This document shows positions 17,763 to 25,532 of a stretch of DNA of 64,000 nt, piece after piece (position 1 is the first letter of the stretch; the number at the start of each line of letters is the position of its first letter). Under the pieces are notes generated by a model. It searched no databases, was not told where the DNA came from, and was given only the letters and a program-made list of their open reading frames with translations. Made by a program: the position numbers and the translations under genes. Source of the DNA: Bog-159 sp963738345 (GTDB taxonomy: Bacteria > Acidobacteriota > Terriglobia > Bryobacterales > Bryobacteraceae); NCBI GenBank assembly GCA_963738345.1, contig CAVTWI010000002.1, positions 2,542,001 through 2,606,000 on the forward strand. The letters are read 5' to 3'.

Positions 17763-18646
17763 GTCTTCGCGAATACCTCGCCCAGCAGCAGACGCTGGTC
17801 GATGCCCACCTCGACATACTGGCGCCGCCGGAAACGCAGCTACCCCAGACCATTCACCGCGCCATGCGGTATAGCTTATTTGCAGGCGGAAAGCGCATCC
17901 GGCCGATCCTTTGCCTGGAGGCGGCGCGTACGTCCGGCGAAGAACCGTTGGCGGCGCACTTTACGGCGGCCTGTTCGCTCGAGTTCATCCATACTTACTC
18001 GCTGATTCACGATGATCTGCCGGCGCTCGATAATGACGACTACCGGCGGGGCAAGCTGACTTGCCACAAAGTATTTGGCGATGCCATGGCGATCCTGGCG
18101 GGCGACTCACTGCTGACGCTGGCCTTCGAGGTTTTGTCGAAAATTGAAGGCGTGCCCGCAGAGCGCAAGATTCGCATGATTTCCGAACTCGCTACGGCTG
18201 CGGGTACGGTGGGCGGCATGATTGCGGGACAAGTGGCGGATCTGGAAGGCGAGGGGCAAACGCCCACCGCGCCACTGCTCGAATCGATTCATCGGGCCAA
18301 GACCGGCGCTCTGCTGCGCGCCAGTTTACGGATGGGCGCCATCTGCGCGGGTGCCAGCGAACCCGAATACCAGGCGCTTTCCTGCTATGGCGAACACATC
18401 GGCCTCGCGTTTCAAATCGTGGACGACATTCTGGACGTTGAAGAATCGTCGGAGGCGCTGGGCAAGACGGCGGGCAAAGACGCACAGCAGCACAAGATCA
18501 CGTTTCCGGCAGTCTATGGGGTAGCGGAATCGCGGCGCATGGCGGATACCGAATGCCGCCGGGCACACGAGACGCTGGCATCTTTTGGCGAGCGCGCCGG
18601 CCACCTGCACGAACTCGCCGATTTGATTGTCCATCGCAAATCATGA
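17759..18646 (+). CDS. ispA: polyprenyl synthetase (farnesyl/geranylgeranyl diphosphate synthase)
   Basis: A 295-residue trans-prenyltransferase that elongates allylic diphosphates with isopentenyl diphosphate. Visible motifs: FAGGKRIRP; the first aspartate-rich motif in IHDDLPALDNDD; GDxLLTLAFEVL; GGMIAGQVADL; and the second aspartate-rich motif FQIVDDILD. The ATG lies inside the xseB stop, and its own TGA overlaps the next ATG, so xseB, ispA and tlyA are tightly coupled. Chain length (C15 versus C20) cannot be settled by eye. dxs, often found next in this cluster, is absent. Confidence 0.92.
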   Translation: MSLREYLAQQQTLVDAHLDILAPPETQLPQTIHRAMRYSLFAGGKRIRPILCLEAARTSGEEPLAAHFTAACSLEFIHTYSLIHDDLPALDNDDYRRGKLTCHKVFGDAMAILAGDSLLTLAFEVLSKIEGVPAERKIRMISELATAAGTVGGMIAGQVADLEGEGQTPTAPLLESIHRAKTGALLRASLRMGAICAGASEPEYQALSCYGEHIGLAFQIVDDILDVEESSEALGKTAGKDAQQHKITFPAVYGVAESRRMADTECRRAHETLASFGERAGHLHELADLIVHRKS

Positions 18647-19365
18647 AGCCCAGGCTTGACCGTGTGCTGGTGGAGCGCGGACTGGCGCCTACGCGGGAGA
18701 AGGCGCAGGCGTTGATCATGGCCGGAGAAGTTCTGATCGATGGCCACAAAGCCGCAAAGCCAGGCCAACCGGTGGACCCCGCGAGCCAGATCGAAGTACT
18801 GGCACAAGCGCGATTCGTAGGCCGGGGGGGGCTGAAACTGGAGGCCGCCATCGCGCATTTCGGCATTACGGTCGAAGGACGAATCTGCATGGACGTTGGC
18901 GCGTCGACCGGCGGATTCACGGATTGCATGCTGCAACGGTGCGCGTTGCGGGTGCATGCGGTGGATGTGGGTAGCGGGCAACTGGACTGGAAGATCCGCA
19001 CAGATGCGCGCGTAGTGGTACACGAAAAACTGAACGCGCGGTATCTCAAGCCCGCGGACCTCGGGGAATCCATCGATTTCGCGGCATGCGATGTCAGCTT
19101 CATTTCGGCGACGCTGATTGTGCCGGCTATAGTGGACGTGTTACAACCGGGCGGCGAAATGGTTATACTTGTCAAGCCCCAGTTCGAGGCCGGCAAAGGA
19201 CAAGTGGGCAAGGGAGGAATCGTGCGCGAACCGGAGTTGCATCAAGCTGCCTGCCAGCGCGTGGACCAAGCCGCGCGGTTATTGGGATTCAATACCGCTA
19301 TCATGGACAGCCCCATTCTGGGCGCGGAAGGTAACCGGGAGTTTCTCCTGCATGCCCGCCGATAA
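18643..19365 (+). CDS. tlyA: TlyA-family 2'-O-ribose rRNA methyltransferase
   Basis: A 240-residue protein with an N-terminal S4 RNA-binding domain (LDRVLVERGLAPTREKAQAL, then AGEVLIDG) and a C-terminal FtsJ-like Rossmann methyltransferase (MDVGASTGGFTDCML; DVSFIS; LVKPQFE). TlyA in mycobacteria methylates 16S and 23S rRNA riboses and determines capreomycin sensitivity; the family is also called 'hemolysin A'. ATG 18643 overlaps the ispA stop, and the end overlaps the start of nadK by 14 nt. Confidence 0.92.
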   Translation: MKPRLDRVLVERGLAPTREKAQALIMAGEVLIDGHKAAKPGQPVDPASQIEVLAQARFVGRGGLKLEAAIAHFGITVEGRICMDVGASTGGFTDCMLQRCALRVHAVDVGSGQLDWKIRTDARVVVHEKLNARYLKPADLGESIDFAACDVSFISATLIVPAIVDVLQPGGEMVILVKPQFEAGKGQVGKGGIVREPELHQAACQRVDQAARLLGFNTAIMDSPILGAEGNREFLLHARR

Positions 19366-20263
19366 TTCGATTGAAGATGTGACACCGGCGGGTGAAGGCG
19401 GCGCGCGTCCCATTCACAGCGTCGGAGTGATTTCCAAGCCCGCCGTGCCCGCTGCGGCCGGCGTTGTTCCTAAACTGCTGGCGTGGCTGGAAGCCCGCGG
19501 CATGCGCCTGCGCTATGACAGACGCACGGCTGTTTACGCCGGGCGTGGCGATGGGGTGCCCCGCGAAGAGGTTCCGGAAGGCTGCGACCTGGTAATTGTG
19601 TTGGGAGGCGACGGGACGCTGCTCTCCGCCGCGCGCGCGATCGGCAACCGGCAAATTCCCTTGTTCGCGGTGAACCTGGGCGGTCTGGGATTTCTTACAG
19701 CGATCACGATTGATGAGTTGTATCCGGAACTGGAACGGGCGCTGCGGGGCGAGCATCGTATCGGCCGCCGTAAACTGCTGCATGCCGAGGTGCGCCGCGG
19801 CGACACCATTGTGTCGCGCTACGAAGCGCTGAACGATGTAGTGCTCACCAAGGCCGCGATCGCGCGCATTATCGACCTGGATACTTATGTCGACCGGCAG
19901 TTCGTGTGCGCGTATAAAGCGGATGGGTTGATTGTTTCGACGCCGACGGGATCGACCGCGTATTCGCTTTCTGCGGGCGGCCCGATCATTTTTCCGTCAG
20001 TGCCGACGATCTGCCTGACTCCTATCTGCCCGCATATGCTGACGTATCGCCCGGTGCTGGTGGCGGAGACCAGCGAGGTGGAAGTGCGTTGCCGCGGAGA
20101 AGCGTCCGTGTATCTGACGATTGACGGACAGATCGGCGAACCGCTGGAGAAAGAAGATTCGGTGATCTGCCGCAGTTCGGAATATGCACTGCATCTGATC
20201 CGCCCGCCGCGCATGATGTTCTTCGACGTGCTGCGCCAGAAGTTGAAGTGGGGCGAGCGTTGA
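19352..20263 (+). CDS. nadK: NAD kinase
   Basis: A 303-residue ATP-dependent NAD kinase that produces NADP. Signature motifs are VLGGDGTLLSAAR (the GGDG nucleotide site), NLGGLGFL, the ADGLIVSTPTGSTAYSLSAG block and LTIDGQ. The ATG at 19352 overlaps the 3' end of tlyA, the usual order. The frame is open upstream but lies inside tlyA. The protein has a short, variable N-terminal extension before HSVGVISKP. Confidence 0.94.
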   Translation: MPADNSIEDVTPAGEGGARPIHSVGVISKPAVPAAAGVVPKLLAWLEARGMRLRYDRRTAVYAGRGDGVPREEVPEGCDLVIVLGGDGTLLSAARAIGNRQIPLFAVNLGGLGFLTAITIDELYPELERALRGEHRIGRRKLLHAEVRRGDTIVSRYEALNDVVLTKAAIARIIDLDTYVDRQFVCAYKADGLIVSTPTGSTAYSLSAGGPIIFPSVPTICLTPICPHMLTYRPVLVAETSEVEVRCRGEASVYLTIDGQIGEPLEKEDSVICRSSEYALHLIRPPRMMFFDVLRQKLKWGER

Positions 20264-20410
20264 AGCGTCTGCTAGGCGAGCAAACGCTGTTCCGTCAAAG
20301 CGGCCCGCACGGCGCCTTCGGTCCAGCCGTCAGCGGCCGTGCGGCGAGAGCTAGAAGAGGCTCGCGCCGGCCTTCCATTTTCAGAGCCTGTTGCCGGATC
20401 GTTTTGAAGT

Positions 20411-20430
20411 CATCAAGCCGCTTATCCACT
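20411..20430 (+). repeat. left copy of 20-bp target-site duplication
   Basis: CATCAAGCCGCTTATCCACT, identical to 21948-21967 and directly outside the left end of the insertion sequence. Confidence 0.85.
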
Positions 20431-20436
20431 GTTGTA

Positions 20437-20479
20437 CCTCTATGATAATGTCCCTATAGTGCCTCGATAGAAGTGTCCC
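20437..20479 (+). repeat. left-end double motif of the insertion sequence
   Basis: The outer copy is CCTCTATGATAATGTCCC at 20437-20454 and the inner copy CCTCGATAGAAGTGTCCC at 20462-20479, 25 bp apart. The outer copy differs from the outer right-end copy at four positions. These are probably transposase-binding sites. Confidence 0.75.
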
Positions 20480-20503
20480 CCCAAACTGGACTGTGGAGGT
20501 CCA

Positions 20504-21772
20504 GTGATAAGGACATGGATGAACGAACGAGAGAGGCAAAGGTCCGGCGTGTTGGACCGCGTGAAATTGGAAGAGTTGAGCCAGGTAGAGGCAGCAGAGA
20601 TTCTGGGACTGAGCTATCGGCAGACCAAGAGGCTCTATCGTCGGTTCTTGAAGCTGGGTGCTAAGGGACTGGTCCACGGTCATGTAGGGAAGGCATCCAA
20701 TCATGCCAAGGATGGCAAGTTTCGACAACGGGTGTTGGCGCTGGTGCGCAAGCATTACAGCGGCGACCCAGGCGAGCGGTTCGGGCCAACTTTGGCGGCG
20801 GAACACTTGGCGGAGGACCACGGCTTGGTAGTGGATGCGGAGACCTTGCGACGGTGGATGCTGGAGGAAAGATTGTGGTCGCGGGAACGGAAGAGGAAGC
20901 CGTACCGGCAGCGGCGGCTGAGGCGGGCACACTTCGGCGAACTGGTGCAGATGGATGGCAGCTTCGAGGATTGGCTGGAAGCGCGCGGACCGCGAGGTTG
21001 TCTGATCCACATGGTGGATGACGCGACCAGCACCAGCCTGGCGACGTTTACGGCGGAAGAAACCACCTGGGGCGTGGCGGACACTTTGCGGGCTTGGGTG
21101 GAGAAGTATGGGATTCCACGGGCGCTATACGTAGATTGGAAGACGGTGTATCTGGTGCAGCCCGGCGAGCGCCAAAAGCAGGAGGGGATCGTGCCCATAT
21201 CGCAGTTCGGAGGCATGTGCGCCAAATTGGGGATCGAATTGATCGGAGCCCATTCGGCGCAGGCGAAAGGACGCGTGGAGCGCGGGCACGGCACGCATCA
21301 GGATCGATTGATCAAGAAGATGCGTTTGAAGAAGATTGCTACGTACGCCAAAGCCAACGCGTATCTGAGCGAGAGTTACCTGGAGGGTCACAACGCGAAG
21401 TATGCGGTGACTGCGCGGGAGCAGGCGGATTTTCATCTGGCGCCGGGCAAGAAGCTGAATTTGGATCAGGTGTTTTGCCTGGAGGAGGAACGCAAGGTCA
21501 GCAACGATTGGGTTGTACAGTATGGGAAACGGTGGCTGCAAATTGAAGAAGACCAAAAGGTGATCGTGGGGGCCGGCAGTACCGTCACGGTGCGCGAACA
21601 TCGGGACGGCCGTCTGACGCTGCTACGAGGTACCCAGATGCTGCGGTGGCATGAACTGGCGGAGCGTCCGAAGGCCAAGGAACGGGTCGCCAAAAGGAGA
21701 ATCGTAAGGCGAGTGCGACCGGCCGCTGAGCATCCCTGGCGGAAGAAACTCCTGGCGGGGCACGCGAAATGA
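20504..21772 (+). CDS. ISNCY/IS1202-type DDE transposase
   Basis: A 422-residue transposase (GTG 20504; ATG 20519 is the alternative and gives MNERERQR). Residues about 15-45 form a helix-turn-helix (LSQVEAAEILGLSYRQTKRL). The integrase-core catalytic residues are visible: Asp in QMDGSFEDW, Asp in LYVDWKTVY and Glu in AKGRVERGHG. The C-terminal part is beta-rich and basic, ending RVRPAAEHPWRKKL. No frame break is present, so the protein should be functional. Confidence 0.92.
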   Translation: MIRTWMNERERQRSGVLDRVKLEELSQVEAAEILGLSYRQTKRLYRRFLKLGAKGLVHGHVGKASNHAKDGKFRQRVLALVRKHYSGDPGERFGPTLAAEHLAEDHGLVVDAETLRRWMLEERLWSRERKRKPYRQRRLRRAHFGELVQMDGSFEDWLEARGPRGCLIHMVDDATSTSLATFTAEETTWGVADTLRAWVEKYGIPRALYVDWKTVYLVQPGERQKQEGIVPISQFGGMCAKLGIELIGAHSAQAKGRVERGHGTHQDRLIKKMRLKKIATYAKANAYLSESYLEGHNAKYAVTAREQADFHLAPGKKLNLDQVFCLEEERKVSNDWVVQYGKRWLQIEEDQKVIVGAGSTVTVREHRDGRLTLLRGTQMLRWHELAERPKAKERVAKRRIVRRVRPAAEHPWRKKLLAGHAK

Positions 21773-21816
21773 GAAGTAACCGCGGGTCCATCAAACTGCC
21801 GTCCTCTGCGTGCTGG

Positions 21817-21856
21817 GCAGGGGAAGGGGGCTCAAGCGCCGCCCCCTTGCCCCTGC
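21817..21856 (+). terminator. strong GC hairpin downstream of the transposase
   Basis: GCAGGGGAAGGGGGC at 21817-21831 pairs with GCCCCCTTGCCCCTGC at 21841-21856 (15 bp, one bulged G, 9-nt loop). It lies 45 nt after the transposase stop and inside the right end. There is no T-run, so it may be a terminator or a block to read-through. Confidence 0.5.
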
Positions 21857-21898
21857 ACCCCCTCCCCCGCTTACTGCCGCTGCGCGACCAACGAAATA

Positions 21899-21942
21899 GG
21901 GACACTTCTATCGAGGTAAGGATGGGGACATTTCTATCGAGG
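21899..21942 (-). repeat. right-end double motif of the insertion sequence
   Basis: Read on the minus strand, the inner copy (21899-21916) is CCTCGATAGAAGTGTCCC, identical to the left inner copy. The outer copy (21925-21942) is CCTCGATAGAAATGTCCC. They are 26 bp apart, mirroring the left end. Confidence 0.78.
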
Positions 21943-21947
21943 CTTGA

Positions 21948-21967
21948 CATCAAGCCGCTTATCCACT
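21948..21967 (+). repeat. right copy of 20-bp target-site duplication
   Basis: CATCAAGCCGCTTATCCACT, identical to 20411-20430. Confidence 0.85.
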
Positions 21968-22019
21968 TGCCCGCCAGCATCGGCTTCGCTGATACTGGGT
22001 ACCAGCATTCGGAACGGCA

Positions 22020-22805
22020 ATGAATCGAAACATCACAGCCACGGCACGCCTCCTCGGCGTTGATAGTCAGCGGGTGAAAACGTGGGCGTGGGCGTTCAAG
22101 GATCAATTGAGTCGAGGGGCGAATCCAGGCAAAGGACGGTCACGAACCTTCACGGATTCTGATGTTCTGGCGCTGATTTATGCGTTCATACGTTCGGAAG
22201 GCGGCGAAGGGATTGATGACGTCCGAGCGGGCTTGGAACGCGAGGACCATTTCGAGGATCAATACCGTGAGATCCTCTATGCGCACACATCCATCCTGCA
22301 GGATCCTCCAGATGATCTCGATGAGACCTGGAGGCACGGCATCCTTTTGATCGGTGTCGGAGCTGACGGGTATTTGGCTCTTGCACGGAACTACCGGGAG
22401 AGCGCTGATGCGCTGCTTGATTTGGCTCTGAACAGTGGCGAGCCGCGCAATTGGGGTTACCCGGTACTCTTTGCTTACCGTCACACGTTGGAGTTGTATC
22501 TGAAGATCGTCGGTGAGATAGACGAGCACATCCACTCCCTAAAGGAGTGCGTGCGGCTGGTGGAAAAGCGCCATGGGGAGCAACTCCCCTCTCCGGCCAG
22601 GCACTGGATAATTGAGCTGGACGAGATTGACCCCGCGGGGACGGCATTTCGTTACGCCGATGACCAAACGGGGACAATTAAGCATGCGGAATATTGGTTG
22701 GACTTTGTGCAATTCCGGTTCGCGATGGCTCGCGTCTTCAGAATGCTCGATACGGCCATCCTGCAAGCTGTAGGGGCGGGAAGAATTGAAAGGGGCCGTA
22801 TCTGA
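22020..22805 (+). CDS. MerR-like HTH protein with HEPN-like C-terminal domain
   Basis: A 261-residue protein. Residues about 5-60 look like a MerR/excisionase helix-turn-helix (TATARLLGVDSQRVKTWAWA, then FTDSDVLALIYAFIRS). Residues about 115-250 form a helical domain with the HEPN-type core FAYRHTLELYLKIVGE followed by HSLKECVRLVE. The canonical HEPN RNase motif (R-x4-6-H) is not obvious, so it may be a regulator or binding protein and not a nuclease. It begins 12 nt from the divergent start of the disrupted small gene and just outside the insertion sequence. The function is not known; the setting in an accessory island beside a NYN gene is suggestive. Confidence 0.72.
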   Translation: MNRNITATARLLGVDSQRVKTWAWAFKDQLSRGANPGKGRSRTFTDSDVLALIYAFIRSEGGEGIDDVRAGLEREDHFEDQYREILYAHTSILQDPPDDLDETWRHGILLIGVGADGYLALARNYRESADALLDLALNSGEPRNWGYPVLFAYRHTLELYLKIVGEIDEHIHSLKECVRLVEKRHGEQLPSPARHWIIELDEIDPAGTAFRYADDQTGTIKHAEYWLDFVQFRFAMARVFRMLDTAILQAVGAGRIERGRI

Positions 22806-23045
22806 TGAGGGCCACAACCAGAACTCGTTTCGGCGATTTGGATAGGTCTTCAAAGGCGGCACATCCGAGCTATTGAATGGTATCGCGCGACTCGCCCTCG
22901 TCATGAGGACCTGCGGCTTGAGATCGCCGAACCGCGGAGCGCTCTAACTACAATATTCGAGTTTCGCCGTGGTTTGACGGCCGTGCGCGAGAGCCTGGAG
23001 TTTAAGGAAGCTGGCGCGCGATTAACCCAAATGGACTCCCGCTAA
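22805..23045 (+). other. possible small downstream gene, probably frame-broken
   Basis: ATG 22805 overlaps the TGA of the HTH-HEPN gene (TGATG) and reads MRATTRTRFGDLDRSSK. It then meets a stop unless the frame shifts near 22855 into an open stretch with protein-like sequence (HIRAIEWYRATRPRHEDL, then LEIAEPRSALTTIFEF) ending at TAA 23043-23045. If joined it would encode about 80 residues. No family is recognised. Confidence 0.28.
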
Positions 23046-23402
23046 GTCTTGCTAGCAGACCGGTATCTTCAGAAACCTTTGCAGGAGACAAAGATCTCAG
23101 ACCCGAATTCGGGCGCACATCTCCGAGCCGCGGGGGGCCAGTTTGCGACGAGCAACCTGGGCCGGCTGTACAGGCAGCATTACGTGGAAGCGCAGGACTG
23201 ACGGGTTGCTCCCTGGGCTTGGAGTGCGACTTCGCCGCACGTGTCGTCGTAGGGGCACTTGCGACTAAGCCCCCGGCGAGCACGGATGTTAAGCAGAGGC
23301 ACAGCAGGCATTAGGTATCATCCTCGACGCTTTGTTCCCGTGCAGGCAGCGATATGCGTGCTGGCGCATGCATTCTTTTGGGATTGGTTTGAGAATTAAT
23401 CA
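23046..23402. other. non-coding or decayed stretch in the island
   Basis: I see no supported gene here. One 52-codon open segment (23046-23201) contains NLGRLYRQHYVEAQD and could be a remnant, but it has no start codon with a ribosome-binding site and no recognised similarity. No repeat, terminator or RNA structure stands out. Confidence 0.4.
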
Positions 23403-23609
23403 CTACGGCAATGCTGCCCGAGGCATTGCTGCCGAATCTGCGAATAGCGGTGCCTTCGGACGTTTCTGCCGGAGCCTGCTGGGTGGATACGGCATTTCAT
23501 CCTTCCTGCGGGCGCGCAAGATCTCCAGAAGATCAATTTGCACGCGTTGCGCCAAAGCCATGCGGCTACCGGCACGGGTCGAGGCATTAACCCGGTTAGG
23601 CGATGCCAA
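23403..23609 (-). CDS. small hypothetical protein downstream of the RlmJ-like gene
   Basis: A 68-residue basic, helical frame (MASPNRVNASTRAGSRMAL, then RVQIDLLEILRARRKDE) whose ATG overlaps the 3' end of the RlmJ/TcmP-like gene by 14 nt. The overlap and strand suggest a third gene of that operon, but nothing is recognised and the frame could be chance. Confidence 0.3.
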   Translation of the reverse strand: MASPNRVNASTRAGSRMALAQRVQIDLLEILRARRKDEMPYPPSRLRQKRPKAPLFADSAAMPRAALP

Positions 23610-24591
23610 CCTGTGGATAAGACGGGGTTGGAGCGTAGCCGTTCCCGGTCAGATGATCAGTAAGCAGCCGGCACTCCGTATCGATTTGCTTCGCGAGTGG
23701 TGCGACGTGGGTCGACGGCACAACTATCCACATCGCGAACGGTGCAAGTTGAAGATCCCACCGCCACGTTACAACGATTGGGCAAAGTCCGGCCGCGCTG
23801 AGCCTTGCGCGCAGTTCCGGATATCCATTCCGGACCGAGTTGGGCTCGCCCGTCAAATCAGCTTTGGCAATTGGGCAGGCTCTGCTGTCCCCCCACGTCC
23901 AAAACAAAATAAGGGCCGGAGCTTTATCACCACTCCCAATCAGGCTATCCAGTATCGCACCGTACAGATCGCGTCGAACTTGATGGTCACGCTGTCGCCA
24001 AATAGCGAACGGGTCGAGCAAAATCAAGTCCTGCCCCCCCCATTTGCCGACCGCTCCCCTGACGTGGTCTTCTCCATCAAATTCCTGTTCCTGCTCTTCG
24101 CGTGGCGGGATACTTATCGGCGTAGGCAAGCCGTGCGCAGCGACGATAGCCCGCAGAAAAAGACGCGTCGCGGGCATGCGTTCGTACAAATCAACGCTGT
24201 TGGATGCGCCGTTATCGGTCAACGCAGATGCATTGATTAATGCCGATCCAGCGTACCAATCTATTGGCGCACCAGCTTCGGGCCAACAGCCAAGGGCCGT
24301 CAAGACGCCATGCTGAGCGCGCTGAAGCAAGGTTGGACGGCTATGGCCAACGGGTTCGGAATAAAGAGCGGCAAGGTTGCGGCGCCTCCGGTCATCGGTG
24401 ATCCGATACATGCCGCGACCGGCGTGGCACTCGCGCAGGTGTAGTCCTTCGCTCCAAGGCCTGTGGTGGAGGAGGTACCGAATTGTGGCGAGGTACACGG
24501 TGTGCTTGACGAGATCACCGCCGTTGCCGGCATTCTTATTTTGCCGGTTATCTGGATCGTCAATCTGCTTCCAGTGAAGCATCTCTTTCAT
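23596..24591 (-). CDS. RlmJ/TcmP-like Rossmann-fold methyltransferase-type protein
   Basis: A protein of about 331 residues; the start is uncertain (ATG 24621, 24603, 24591 or 24582, all overlapping the NYN gene). It opens with NKNAGNGGDLVKHTVYLA, closely resembling the 'HAGNxADVLKH' entry of RlmJ, the 23S rRNA A2030 N6-methyltransferase. A SAM-loop-like ECHAGRGMY follows, then VDLYERMPATRLFL and LILLDPFAIW. RlmJ has DPPY at the last position; the DPFA here lacks the catalytic proline pair and is nearer the three-Cys-motif partner (TcmP) type. The activity is therefore uncertain. It is translationally coupled to the NYN gene, which points to a joint nucleic-acid function, possibly defence; that is inference. 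Confidence 0.7.
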   Translation of the reverse strand: MKEMLHWKQIDDPDNRQNKNAGNGGDLVKHTVYLATIRYLLHHRPWSEGLHLRECHAGRGMYRITDDRRRRNLAALYSEPVGHSRPTLLQRAQHGVLTALGCWPEAGAPIDWYAGSALINASALTDNGASNSVDLYERMPATRLFLRAIVAAHGLPTPISIPPREEQEQEFDGEDHVRGAVGKWGGQDLILLDPFAIWRQRDHQVRRDLYGAILDSLIGSGDKAPALILFWTWGDSRACPIAKADLTGEPNSVRNGYPELRARLSAAGLCPIVVTWRWDLQLAPFAMWIVVPSTHVAPLAKQIDTECRLLTDHLTGNGYAPTPSYPQVGIA

Positions 24592-25342
24592 CCTGGCATC
24601 CATGCGCGGGCTTAAGATCAAACGCGCCCTTCAATCGGGAGCGGGAAGACTGACGCTCGAATTTCTCGCGGTACATCCACTCGTGGTGGCACTCGACGAT
24701 CTCACCGCCAGGCCCTTCGACAACTCGCGGGAGTAGCACCTTGGCAAAATCCGGCCTTGCGAGTTGTCGGATCACGACGGTAGAATCGGCGAACACATTG
24801 CTCCAGACTCTTAGCGCATTGTCCCGCGCCGGCCGGTCCGACGGAGGCAGCAAGACATGCACGCGCTTTGCGAACGGTGCGCTTGACACAATCCGGACAG
24901 CAGGCACGTAGTCGGTATCCTGGGCCAAGAGGACCGCCTCGTCATAGCCAGGTGCCCAGTCTTCTTTTCCGATAAAACCGATACGGCTACAATCGGCGAT
25001 AAGATGCGATGCCAGGGCAACATCAGTCATCTTCTCGCGCAATTTGTTTCCGCTATACCTAGTCCATTCTTTTACTTCGTCACCCGTCGGGCGAAATTCG
25101 CCTTCAATGATTTCGCATCCCAGCAGCCGCAGAGCCTTCCACCATCGTGCCTGTTTGTCTGGGATTTTCTTAGGGTGAGGAGTGTCCGAGGCGGTGAAGA
25201 ACTTCACTCCGATGTCTGCGTTGCCATGTTCTGTCAACTGGCGTGCTAGCAGCCTGAAGTCGCACCAGCCGTATGCTCGGATGCCGGCATTCTTCATCGA
25301 GCCGTGCATGTTCCAGCCATCAATATACATAGCGATCCGCAT
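24560..25342 (-). CDS. NYN-domain (PIN-like) ribonuclease-type protein
   Basis: A 260-residue protein, start ATG 25342 with a GGGAA Shine-Dalgarno. The NYN fold is shown by the first-strand aspartate in RIAMYIDGWNMHG, by KLREKMTDVALASHLIADC, and by the acidic AQDTDYVPAVR with the typical DxD. These acidic residues form the metal site of NYN/LabA-like nucleases. About 100 C-terminal residues follow (ending SLEAD). A long insert precedes KLREKMTDVALA. The RlmJ/TcmP-like gene starts before this gene stops. Confidence 0.82.
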   Translation of the reverse strand: MRIAMYIDGWNMHGSMKNAGIRAYGWCDFRLLARQLTEHGNADIGVKFFTASDTPHPKKIPDKQARWWKALRLLGCEIIEGEFRPTGDEVKEWTRYSGNKLREKMTDVALASHLIADCSRIGFIGKEDWAPGYDEAVLLAQDTDYVPAVRIVSSAPFAKRVHVLLPPSDRPARDNALRVWSNVFADSTVVIRQLARPDFAKVLLPRVVEGPGGEIVECHHEWMYREKFERQSSRSRLKGAFDLKPAHGCQDERDASLEAD

Positions 25343-25532
25343 AAGCGTTCCCTTTAGAACGGACAAAACAAGCTGAGTCCGCCGGACCCAAATACGACTC
25401 TGCACAGCGTATCATAAAGCTCTGAACGGCACGCTCAAGGCAACCCGGGTGCAGAAAGCCGGTATCAAATCCAAGAACTTTCGGCCCAGCACGGTCTTCC
25501 CGTAAAACCCGCATACAATAACTCTTAAGCTG

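Larger units (their letters stand above)
20431..21947 (+). mobile_element. complete insertion sequence, ISNCY/IS1202-like, 1,517 bp
   Basis: The element is bounded by a 20-bp direct repeat (20411-20430 and 21948-21967). It encodes one 422-residue DDE transposase and carries related inverted repeats at both ends, each as two copies of a motif of about 18 bp. Long target duplications (15-29 bp) are known for the IS1202 group, which fits. All parts (ends, duplication, intact transposase) are present, so the insertion looks recent and possibly still mobile. Confidence 0.85.
20274..22008 (-). pseudogene. small minus-strand gene split by the insertion sequence
   Basis: With the element and one copy of the 20-bp duplication removed, a continuous frame runs from ATG 22008 (MLVPSISEADAGG) through QVDKRLDDFKTIRQQALKME, encoded across the junction, to LLALAARPLTA. 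A frame change near 20320 then gives GWTEGAVRAALTEQRLLA and TAG at 20274-20276. The product of about 60-70 residues is not recognised. The charged helical sequence crossing the insertion point is the evidence that a gene was hit. It would have been convergent with nadK. Confidence 0.45.

Noticed and set aside
20411..21967. Phage or integrative element attachment sites formed by the 20-bp repeat
   Set aside because: The repeats abut insertion-sequence ends exactly and only a DDE transposase lies between, so a target duplication explains them.
23332..24240. 302-codon plus-strand open frame
   Set aside because: The opposite strand has RlmJ-like motifs and is coupled to the NYN gene; the plus frame has no recognised domain or ribosome-binding site.
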